Below, piece by piece: positions 24,320-33,500 of a stretch of DNA of 64,000 nt. The notes beneath the pieces were generated by a model. That model did no database searches, was not told where the DNA came from, and saw nothing but the letters and a program-made list of their open reading frames with translations. The DNA is taken from assembly GCA_013398055.1 (NCBI GenBank), contig VZRS01010750.1:372001-436000 (forward strand), read 5' to 3'. Each line of letters begins with the position of its first letter. Position 1 is the first letter of the stretch. The translations under genes and the position numbers were made by a program. This stretch comes from Ifrita kowaldi. Lineage: Eukaryota > Chordata > Aves > Passeriformes > Cinclosomatidae.

Positions 24320-24660
24320 TTTTTATTATTGTAAGAACTGGTCCACTGAACTTAGTACAGCCTCTGAGGTCTCAGTGAGAATCCTATGATTAATGAGGTA
24401 GCCATTAATGTCAGTAGATTGAACAACTGAAATCTGATTATATTAAAGTGCTTCCCAAACATTAGGGTCACATTAACAGTTTATTGAAACAAGCTGATAA
24501 AATTTAAAATGGTCATCTAATTCCCTAGGGTTCCTAATTGTTGCATGATAAATCACTCTGCAGAGAAATCTATTACAATGTTCCAAATGTGAAAATGTAA
24601 TTTACTGTACCATTAGTGGGGTGTTTGAAGCACATCAGTTCTTTCATGGGGGAGTTTTGC
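24320..24660. promoter_or_regulatory. Candidate conserved non-coding element (texture only)
   Basis: An AT-rich block dense in ATTA/TAAT-type homeodomain cores (gattaatgag, ccattaatgtc, cctaattgttgcatgataaatc), free of repeats and lacking coding capacity. Such texture is common in developmental enhancers of vertebrate gene deserts. No alignment was possible, so this is a weak inference from composition. Confidence 0.2.
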
Positions 24661-25422
24661 CAGAATAAGACAAAACTCTGTATATGGAGGGTTTTTTCTT
24701 TTAGATTGAGATAATGCACAGGCCTTGAGCTGCCTAAATTATGCAAGAAAAATGAGACATCTTATGGAAACAAATCATCTGACAGTGACTTGCAAGTCTG
24801 TTGCAAAAAGTACAGCATGAATGAGCATTCATCTATGTTTATGGTATTATTCTACTTACAAGCATATTTTTGCAGAGATTAAAAAGTTTTCATGGCTCAG
24901 TTATGGTGGCTTCTTACAGAGAAAGAATCAGCTGAAAATTCAAGCATTTCTGGTTTCAGAACCTCAGATGCTGAAACAAATTTTTGCGCAGAGGGCCTGA
25001 GTTACTCAAACCAATATCTGCAGGATCTGGGTCTGTCCTGACAGTGTTTTCCCCTTTCAGCGTCAAAAACTCCCACACACTCACCTGTATTTACATCTTT
25101 CTTTCCCCAGTTTATTGGATAATTTTATTACTCTCATTCTGTGCTTAGGTAGAATTTGAGCTTCTGAGATTAATATATATGTTTCACTGTGTGCATGTGA
25201 ATAAGTAGCTGAATGTTGAGCATCTCAGCATGCCCTAATTCTGGCTCTAGTTTGGTGGTAACCCCAGTCAAGCAGTCACAATGACCTTAACTTCCAGTGA
25301 GAAAGAAAAGTGGTTTAGTACTCACCAGAACTATTTTTGAAGGAGGAAGAGTATCTCAGCTTCATCCCTTTCATGAAAAGAGGGCTAAAATATTGTAAAA
25401 ATGAGTGATAGAATGGGAGAAA
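24661..25422. other. Non-coding stretch
   Basis: No recognisable gene or repeat between the candidate element and the CR1 copy. Confidence 0.55.
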
Positions 25423-26190
25423 GTCATAGAGTCATAGAATGGTTTGGGCTGGAAGGGCCCTTAGAGATCATCCAGTTCCCACCCCTCTGCCATGGGCAGA
25501 GACCCCTTCCACTAGGTCAAGTTGTTCAGAGCCCCATCCAACCTGGCCTTAAACACTTGCAAGGGTGGGGCATCTATAACTTCTCTGGGCAACCTGTTCC
25601 AGTGCCTTACTGCCCTCACAGTAAGGAAGCTTTTCCTAATATCTAATCTAAACCCTACTCTGTTCCTCTTTCCTTTGAAGCCCATTCCCCCTTGTCCTGT
25701 CATGCTCTTGTAAAATGTCCCTGTCCATCTTTCTTGTAGGCTCCCTTCAGGTACTGAAAGGCTGCAATTAGGTCACCTCAAAGCCTTGTTTTCTCTAAGC
25801 TGAACAATCCCAATTCTCTCAGCCTTTCCTCATAGGAGAGGTGATCCATCCCTCTCATCATCTTGGTGGCCTCCCCTGGACTTGCTCCAACAGGACCATG
25901 TCCTTCCTGTGCTGGGTACCCCAGGGCTGGATGCAGCACTGCAGGTGGGGTCTCACCAGAGCAGAGCAGAGGGGCAGAATCCTGTCCCTCGCCCTGCTGC
26001 CCACACTGCTTTGGATGCTGCCCAGGACATGTTTGGCTTTCTGGGCTGCAAGTGCACGTTGCTGGGTCGTATCCAGCCTCTCATTCACCAGCACCCCCAA
26101 GTCCTTCTCAGCAGGGCTGCTTTCAACATCCCCAGCCTGAGCTGATACACCCGGGGTTGCCCCAGCCTGGGTGCGGCACCAACCCTTGGT
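25423..26190 (-). mobile_element. CR1 LINE, 5'-truncated, with remnants of reverse-transcriptase C-terminus
   Basis: This is the longest and best preserved CR1 copy here (about 770 bp, minus orientation). Its 3' end at the left carries the octamer repeat, read on plus as 'tcatagagtcatagaatgg'. Two minus-strand frames preserve the CR1 ORF2 C-terminus. One at 25858-26205 contains AEKDLGVLVNERLD, QQRALAAQKAKHVLGSI and LVRPHLQCCIQPWG. One at 25512-25703 contains RLDIRKSFLTVRAVRHWNRL and PREVIDAPPLQVFKARLD. They lie in different phases and each contains stops or shifts, so the product is broken. Mobilisation is impossible because the 5' part and most of the ORF are missing. Good preservation suggests a younger insertion than the relics elsewhere in the window. 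Confidence 0.95.
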
Positions 26191-27469
26191 TAAAAATGAT
26201 GGCATTTGTACTTAACATCCTCCCGGCAGGCACCTGGCTTTTTTTAAGTGTGCCATTCTACCTGTGGCAAAATTTGATTCACATTGCATATGAAGAGGAA
26301 ATTTGTACATATTCCACATTCAAAAAACTGATTGCAGGATGTGGAGTTATTAGTACTGCTTGCAGCTTGGTAGCATCTGGGAGTCTCAGCTGCACAGCAG
26401 AGTTCTGTGTACGAGGAGAGGCACAAGCACAGAACAAAAAAAAACATGTTTCAGTAAGTTTCAGAGGATGAAAAAATATATGGCAGATGGATGTAAGGAA
26501 GTGAAATGGAACATTAAAACAAGCTGCAGTCTTAGCATTGTTTGCTGTAGGTTTCACACACACACACAAAAAAGGAGAATTCTAGGCTGGCTGTGCATAG
26601 AATAACAAGGTGCAGCTTTGTGAAAATTTGCTGTTCTCAGAGAAAGCACTTCTGGAAGAGAAATTAATGCCACTGCTTCTTTTTTATGCAGTGCCTCAGT
26701 GGTCAGAATAGCCTCATGGGAAATTCAAGTGCAATATTCCAGCCTTAGTGGTGTGGAAGTCAGATTGAAGAGGATGCAGAAAAAAACTTTGAACAGGAAA
26801 AACTCAAGATTTTTGAAATGGAAGAGACAAGAAAGAAATACAGTGACAGTTGAAGAGCAGTCTATTTTAAAATGGGAAAAACATTTGGGTTTATAGTCAG
26901 ATGAAAGAGGAAGATGAGATTGACCAAAAGCAGAGAGTAAGAGTGACTCTCAGGTCACTATCTTAAGGGGGCTTAGGGGAGATCAAGCAGTGCAATTAAA
27001 ACAAGATACATAGTTAAGTTTTGGAACTCATTGCTACAAGACTGTGAAGACTAAAAAGTGGTGCATATTTTTTTTGGGTTTTTTGTTGGGGTTTTTTTTT
27101 CAAAAGACATTAGCCTCTTATCTAAAATTGGTTCATTCATACCTATTAAACATGACAGACCCAAAGGAACCTTCAGCTTAAGTCAGTGAACAACAGTGGG
27201 TTTAATTATTTTTTTTCTTGTCACCTACTTATTACCTTGATTCCAGATAGAAATCCTATGCAAAAAGAGTCATTAAAGATGATGAACATACCAGTCTTTC
27301 TAGGATGCTGACAAAAATACCAGGCTTTCAAGGGCCCTTTTGAAACCACTCAAATGGGTCTGCCTGATCTTTCTGAGAGACTGAAGCCTGCCCAGACTTT
27401 GAGCTGGGTCTGACAGGACAAAACACATTTCCCTTTCAACCTCTCAGATCTTCCTGTGGCTTGATGGAG
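26191..27469. other. Non-coding stretch
   Basis: No gene recognised. It contains a short (CA)n near 26550 and a T/G-rich homopolymeric tract at about 27067-27101. The 202-codon plus frame at 25863-26471 runs out of antisense CR1 into this stretch and is not a gene. Confidence 0.55.
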
Positions 27470-27827
27470 TGTTACTGTTTTTTACCCAGTTCCGTGGGGT
27501 CCCGCGAGCTCCCACAGAACCAGGGCAGGTTCAGTAACATGAGTCGGTAACAAAGAGCTGGGAAGGGAATCTGCTGTGGCCTTTATTCCAAGAGGCGAGT
27601 TTCTTCACCCATGAAGGGGAGGCAGGTAAATCCAGAGTACAATGGCTAACACAGGTTTTCTTTTCCGGGGCTACGGGAAGGCAGGGTCAGGCAGCAGGGG
27701 CCAATGGAGGAGCTCCAGAGGAGGGACGAGGGGGCCAAGGCCGTCAGCCAACCAGGGAATTCAAACTGGAATAAATTAACGTCGCAGAAACCTGCAACCT
27801 AGAGAAAGTCTCATGGTAGCTTTAACA
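27470..27827 (-). mobile_element. Probable solo LTR, minus strand (358 bp, TGTTA...TAACA)
   Basis: Read on minus, the element begins TGTTAAAGCTACC and ends CAGTAACA, giving 5-bp inverted termini of the retroviral TG...CA kind. GC content is much higher than in the flanks. It has CCAAT-type sites (minus-strand 'ccattggcccc', 'ctggttggctg') in the U3-like part and AATAAA in 'cttggaataaaggcc' in the R-like part. A GC-rich near-palindrome at 27494-27515 lies close to the 3' end. No flanking coding region adjoins it. A target duplication is not clear: tggag on the left and tacag on the right agree at only three of five positions. The family was not identified; ERVL-like is a guess. Confidence 0.6.
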
Positions 27828-28999
27828 TACAGGTGTTCACTGATTACTGCAGTGGCACTCAGGCATCCAGCTGCCTTTCCCCAGTCACTAAGCTCAGGAC
27901 TGAAACTGTGTGAGATTCAGATCGCTGTATGAGGTCTGCTTTCTCTTCTCTGGGCTGTGCTAGGTTGCCATGCTGGTTACCTAGAAAGGTCTGCCTCTCA
28001 GGCCAAAGGGATACTGCTGGGATTTGCATTTTACTCACTGCATTACTGGGCATCCTGAAGAATTGGCAAGAAATAAATAAATACGGAAATAGATTAATAA
28101 CAAGCTAATAAATTAGCAGACTGTTTCCACGACAGTGACTGATTTCCTAGACTATATGATATCAATTCACTGCACAGCTATTAGTTTGGGAGGCACAAGG
28201 CTGTACATCACTCACATGCTTTCTCTCTCCCCTTTTTTATTCTTTAGGAGTTGGCTGACTTTGAATTGAAGACTGCAGAGTCACAGTGGATGTGGATGTG
28301 CCCCCACAGAGTTTTTTTAATACACCATTTTATTGGGGAAAGGTTCTTCAGATGTAACTTGTCTTACAATTTTTCTCTAATGATTATTATTATTACTGCA
28401 ATCTGTGAATGATATCTGTGAATTTCTGTGGATTTATGATAACTGTGAATTTCTAGGTTTTGGCATGAGAAACATGAATGTTGCCTAATGTGCAATTCAG
28501 CTCCTCTGAAGTTGCTGAAGGGTTACATGCTGGTTTGGAAGAACTGCTTGCACACATCACATTGCAAATTGATCCTTTGAATGGTTGGCAGTAGAGGTTT
28601 TTTGTGATACCCTTTGTGTGAAATTGCCTTCCTGGTTTTGGTAAACTCGACTGTAGTCAATAGAACTACTGCAGAGATGAATTTGGACCTTTGTATTTTG
28701 TTTACTCTGAAAAAGAAAAAAAAGAAAAGAAATTGCCTTTATGGAATAAGAAAACATACATAGTATTTACCCGAAAGCTCTCAAAAGCTTTTCCATAAAT
28801 ACATGTTATATTTTCATTCGTATAAATGTGTATTTGTACTTTTACAAAAAACCTACTTACTAGTAGCACAGTTAAATAAGTGTTTTGGATGTACAGTAGG
28901 AGTTTCTTAGCTCAATGATTTACCTTATCAGCTATAATGGCTACCAGGATAAACGTATATTTTGCTGTAAGTAAAAATGCATATTATTAATATTTTTAT
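27828..28999. other. Non-coding stretch
   Basis: AT-rich. A loose tandem of 'ctgtgaatttctgtgga'-like units occurs at about 28400-28455. No gene recognised. Confidence 0.5.
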
Positions 29000-29165
29000 A
29001 ACAGTTTACATTTATACAGCACCTTTCATCCCAAATACCATAGTGTATTATGTATATGAATAATCCCATTGAGCGCGTGTGAATACTCCATTGAAACCAA
29101 TGGGACTATTCACACAAGGAAGGCTATTCACTTGAATTAGAGCTATGGAGTCTGGCCTTCGTTAT
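29000..29165. repeat. Ancient repeat relic(s) with CCATTG...CAATGG palindrome
   Basis: The left part ('tttacatttatacagcacct', then 'ttcatcccaaatacc') resembles an old repeat of the type 'tttatatagcgcctttcat'. The right part holds 'aatcccattgag' and the perfect stem CCATTG-AAAC-CAATGG (29088-29103), followed by 'ggactattcacac' and 'gagtctggcctt', which matches the same palindromic family seen at 12.95 kb. The two may be separate insertions. Confidence 0.45.
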
Positions 29166-29480
29166 ATAATGTATTTTTTTCTCCACAAAATTGTCACTCG
29201 CCGTACATGTTAGTTTTAAATAAATTAATTGCAGTGGAGATGGAATTGCAAATGCTACTTCTTTCAATATATTTTCAGAAATTTACATATATGAATAAGG
29301 GTAGGAGGCCAAATAATTTAATCTCTCTCTTGTATATTAACATAATAGTTTAGTGCTGATTTAAAATGAAGATGTCTCTTGCTAATGGCTCATCCCAAAA
29401 CAACTTTCTACAAATAAGGAGCTTAATCCCAGAAATTTTTACTTCAGGAAGTAGATTTTAATCATGTTAAGAATCTTATT

Positions 29481-29540
29481 TCATTCAGTGGAATTGCTCC
29501 TGAGTTAAGATTCAAGGATCAATATTAAGGCCAGATAAAC
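29481..29540. repeat. Ancient repeat relic, same type as 29.0-29.17 kb
   Basis: The run 'cattcagtggaattgctcct', then 'gagttaagattcaaggatca', then 'ttaaggccaga' parallels the right half of the CATTGAAGTCAATGG family (agtgggacta-ctcctgagtaa-ggatcaggcc pattern, from memory). Highly diverged. Confidence 0.35.
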
Positions 29541-30363
29541 AAGTGGCTAATATAATTGATTCCTCTTTGGTCTCTATTAAGAAAACATTTTACACTGAAA
29601 TAGCAATTTGCGGAATCAAATTTGAGTGACAAACACTTTCAGTTCTACTTTTCATTTCTCTGTGTTAAGAGATGCTCAGGAAGCAAACTTTTTGTGAGGT
29701 TTGGGATATGTTATTTTTTAGTTAATCAGCTCTAATTGAACAACATACCAGCAGTACAATTCCATTAGAGAGTTATAAAATTCGGCACTATTTCCAGTGA
29801 TAGGATTCTTGCTCTACTCTGCTCCGCTCCACATTGTTCGTTCCTGCTTTCTCTGCCCATGTGTACCCACCCAATTGTGGAGCCGTACATTGATCATGTC
29901 AAGGGCCAATCTGGGTGAAAACTAGCCAACTGGTTTTTTTGGGCTAGTTTAGCTTTTATCCCCACTATTTGTCCAGATGAAGTCCATGACTGTATAAATA
30001 GCTGTTCCAGCACCAGGGAGAGGGTGATGCTCCTTTTAAAGTGCAAAATGCGGGAAGCACTTCCTTCAAAATTGCCCATGAAACTACAGCGTTAGTGTGC
30101 CAGAGCTGAGATCATCAGGGACCTGAGCACTGCAAAGGCCTTTACACTCAGTGATGGTTGGTTTTCCCTCATACGCAAGCAGAATGAGGTGTCTTGGAAA
30201 GATCTCCTGGGACACAGAGGTAGCAGTGGTGGTATTCAGGAGAAAATGGCAACTTAAGCATTGTATGGGCTCTCGAGAGGCTCTTGTCCACCTCTCTGTA
30301 CCCAGAACAGTCAGGATTAAAATTTGAGAAACTGTCTGTTAAGTGTGGGGATCAAAAAGGAAG
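29541..30363. other. Non-coding stretch
   Basis: No recognisable gene or repeat up to the long LTR. Confidence 0.5.
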
Positions 30364-31480
30364 TGTAGCATGGTTCTTGAACCTTGGCAAGGTTCTGGTA
30401 GCAGAGGGGCTACAGGGGTGACTTCTGTGAGAAGCTGCCAGAAGCTTCTCCCATGTTCAGCAGAGCCAGTGGAAGAGGGAGCTGCTGCTGGCCAGTGCTG
30501 AGCCTATCAGTAACAGTGGTAGCACCTCTGGGATGGTGTATTTAGAAGGGGGGAAAGCTGATGCACAGTTTCATCCAGAGAGGGAGACAGAGTGAGAACA
30601 TGTGAGAGCAACATCTCTGCAGACACCAGGGTCAGTGGAGAAGGAGGGGGAAGAGGTGCTCCAGGTGCCAGAGCAGAGATTCCTCTGCAGACCATGGTGC
30701 AGACCATGGTGAAGCAGCTGTGCCCGTGCAGCCCGTGGAGGTCCACAGGGATGCAGAGATCCACTTGCAACCCCCAGAGTAGGTGGATTCCTGAAAGAGA
30801 CTGTGACTGCATGGAAAGCCCACGTTGGAGCAGGCCCCTGGCAGGACCTGTGGCCCCATGGAGAGAGGAGCCCATGTGGAGCAGGTTTGCTGGCAGGAAT
30901 TGTGACCCTGCAGGGGACCAACACTGGAGCAGCCTGTTCCTGAAGGACTGTACCCCATGGAAGGAACCCACTCTGAAGCAGTTTGTGGAGAACTGTAGCC
31001 CATGGGATGAATTCACATTGCAGAAGTTTGTGGAGGACTGTCTCCCATGGGAGGAATTCCATGCTGGAGGAGAAGCAGAGTGTGAGGAGTTGTTTCTTTG
31101 ATGAGGAAGGAGTGTGAGAGACAGCCTGTGATGAACTGACTGTAACCTCTATTCCCTGTCTCCTTGCACTGCCAAGGGGAAGGAGGGAGAGAAAACTGGG
31201 GGTAAAGTTATGCCAGGAAGTAGGGAGGTGTGGGGAGAAGGTTTATAAGATACAGTTTTATTTCTCAATATCCTGCTCTGATTTGATTGGTAATAAGTTC
31301 AGTTAACTTCTCTAAGTCTGCTTTGCCCCGGAGAGTATTTGGTGAGTGATCTTTCTCTGCCCTTATCTCAATCCATCAGCCTTTCATTACATTTTCTGTC
31401 CCCTGTCCTGCTGAGAGGCAGAATGATGGAGCAGCTTTGATGGTCACCTGTCACTGAGCCTGGGTCAACCCATGACAACA
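30364..31480 (+). mobile_element. Long avian endogenous-retrovirus LTR (about 1.1 kb), plus strand
   Basis: The element begins TGTAGCATGG at 30364 and ends CATGACAACA at 31480. I recognise its body as an abundant avian LTR: 'aaccttggcaaggttctggt' near the start, 'gtgagaagctgccagaagct', a TATA-like 'gtatttagaagg' (30538-30549), tandem 'gactgt-ccc-atgg' units, 'cagttttatttctcaatatc', 'gattggtaataag' (a mutated AATAAA at 31292-31297), 'ggtgagtgatcttt' and 'ctgggtcaaccca'. No gag/pol/env adjoins it, so it is probably a solo LTR. No convincing target duplication is visible (left flank aggaag, right flank gcacaa). Open frames on both strands (30507-31101) follow from the 45-bp repeat structure. I do not give a family name because I cannot check one. 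Confidence 0.85.
30937..31071 (+). repeat. 45-bp tandem repeat, three adjacent units inside the LTR
   Basis: Units 30937-30981, 30982-31026 and 31027-31071 share a pattern of t-tg-(a/g)aggactgt-ccc-atgg followed by a variable tail. The period is a multiple of three, so a plus-strand frame (30592-31101) encodes a repeated 15-residue motif (FLKDCTPWKEP, FVENCSPWDEF, FVEDCLPWEEF). More diverged related units extend leftwards to about 30830. Such internal repeats are part of this LTR family as I remember it. Confidence 0.8.
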
Positions 31481-31822
31481 GCACAATGACTGAGTCATTG
31501 GGGATGCAAAATCCTTCAGATCCCCATACTGCTTGATCTGGAGCATTGACCCCATTGTTTTGGAATCTTACATGAGGTGCCAGCACATGGGCTTAGGAAG
31601 ACAGCCACTTCCTTTTCTTATTTGCCTTTACAGTGCAGTGCAACGCCTCCAACAGGGACACTAGAGGAGACCTACTCCAGAGGAGAGCACACCCTAGCAA
31701 ATACGTGACTCGCTTGCGGATGTGTGAGATGATTGTGCTTACATTCTTGCTTTACAGCAGGCAGAATGATGATGAGAAAAAAGAGGAGAGCCCCATTCAC
31801 CCACCAGTTTGGTAAAACCAAG
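31481..31822. other. Short non-coding spacer between LTR and CR1
   Basis: No gene or repeat recognised. Two short plus frames (60 and 63 codons) are unremarkable. Confidence 0.55.
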
Positions 31823-32316
31823 CATATAGAATCACAGAATTGTAGAATGGCTTGGGTTGGAAGGGACCTTAAAGGCTATCTTGTTCCAACCCCCTCCACC
31901 ATGTGCAGCGACACGTTCCACTAGACCAGGTTGCTCAAAGCCTCAAACACTTCCACAGATGGAGCATCCACATCTCTGAGCAACCTATTCCAGTGCCTCA
32001 CCATCCTCACAGTAAAGAGTTGCTTTCTAATATGTAATCTAAACCTACCCCCTTTCAGTTTAAAGCCATTCCCCCTTGTTCTACCACTACATGCCCTTGT
32101 CAAAAGTCCCTCTCCAGCCTTCTTGTAGGCTCCCCTTTAGGTACTGGAAGGTACTATAAGGTCTCTCCAGGCTGAAGAACCCCACCTGTCTCAGCCTGTT
32201 CTCATAGGAGAGGTGCTCCAGCACTCTGAGCATCTTTGTGATCCTCCTCTGGACTTGCTCCAGCACATCCAAGTCCTTCTCCTGTTGTGAGCCCCAGTGC
32301 TCAGTGCAGTACGTAT
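31823..32316 (-). mobile_element. CR1 LINE, 5'-truncated 3' portion
   Basis: A minus-orientation CR1 of about 490 bp with octamer-like repeats at its 3' end ('atagaatcacagaattgtag'), followed by 'ggcttgggttggaagggacc'. Minus-strand frames keep the end of ORF2. One at 32087-32272 contains MDVLEQVQRRITKMLRVLEH and QVGFFSLE. One at 31921-32103 contains FRLHIRKQLFTVRMVRHWN. They are in different phases, so a frameshift separates them. The right end at about 32316 is where CR1 similarity fades. Confidence 0.93.
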
Positions 32317-33022
32317 TACTCAGCTAGACCCTAACATCTTGAGTCCAGTGAGGAGGCAGGCCTGGGAATGAGCCCTAGATTAGCTTTTGCATGAGAGATC
32401 AGTGTGGGCTTGCTGATCTCCAGATTACCGAAGTGTTGGGCACACAGCTGGTCAGTAATGTTAAATTACATTCTCACACTGGCAGGTGTATACCTTGGTG
32501 TCTAAGGTGATACTTTGGTGTCTTAGGAAGTGGGGATTTAGTTACTTTTGAGGAACTCCTTTTTTCCTGCTATTGAAGTTAAGCACTTCAAGTGGCTGAG
32601 CAATGCTTGAGTCCCTTTGCAGATGAGTTCTAAATTGTTAGAGAAAGTGTAATTTATCTTTATATACATATGTGTGTGTGTGTGTGCATGTGTATATACA
32701 TGTGTATATTTATATATTATGTTCCATGTAAAGATTCCTTGCTCCCTGGTCCAGAGGTTGTATTACCCCACCTCGACGAAAGGTCACAGCCATAGGAGGT
32801 GTATGAGACCAAAAATTCACTTTCAAGTTTTGTATCCATTATATGGCGTTGTTCATTAGTTCTGAATGTCACATGGCCAAAACAGTCTTATCCTCTCTCA
32901 AGAAGCAAAGATCCCCTCAAGGTCATTTAAGAATTTCTGAAGGTCTCATATGAAATTGTAGTAAAGGATTTTTTAGCAAAATTTTTAAGAAAGCGTATTT
33001 AATACTTTGCATTTTTAAGTAT
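32317..33022. other. Non-coding stretch with microsatellite
   Basis: No gene recognised. Its only clear feature is the TG/TA microsatellite listed separately. Confidence 0.5.
32661..32720. repeat. (TG)n / (TA)n microsatellite
   Basis: Eight TG units at 32671-32686, flanked by TATACA-type repeats. Alternating purine-pyrimidine DNA of this kind is typically length-polymorphic. Confidence 0.9.
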
Positions 33023-33500
33023 TTATTGCAAATACTTCAGATTTGCTATACCTTTAATACTAATGTCATACATAAAATAAATCACAATGTGTACTTCCTG
33101 TGATCTTTTCAGAACGCAATAAAACAGATTGTTTTTAATGGCTGTTCCAGCAATGAAAAATATCTGTGTTAGGTGGAAACAACAAATTGATGCTTTTTCA
33201 ATTCCTTTTAATGGCATGAGGATCTTTGCAACATGCTGTGAAAAATATTCTCTTAATGATAGGCCTGTGGCACAACTTAAGGAGTCATCAAGAAATAAAT
33301 GCTCTGCTGTCTGGCTGGCAGCTTGGTGTCCCTTAATTGAAGTATTATAAGATTCTGTGCAGAGTAAAGCCTCCAGGGTTTTGTAGCTAAATGGCACGGA
33401 CACCTCTGATGAGACATGCAGATGAAGATGTGTCAATACAATCTTCACCAATTTGCTGAAATAGCACAGACTGATTAATTTTATAACCACGGGTGCTTCT
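33023..33500. promoter_or_regulatory. Candidate conserved non-coding element (texture only)
   Basis: A repeat-free AT-rich block in which both strands are unusually open (155 codons on minus at 33023-33490, 73 on plus at 33129-33350). It is rich in motif-like stretches such as ccttttaatggcatgagg, ccttaattgaag and gactgattaatttt. The minus translation has no known domain. Stop depletion on both strands together can reflect constraint unrelated to coding. Weak inference only. Confidence 0.2.

Noticed and set aside
25863..26471. 202-codon plus frame
   Set aside because: Most of it is the antisense of a CR1 reverse-transcriptase remnant; the true coding sense is minus.
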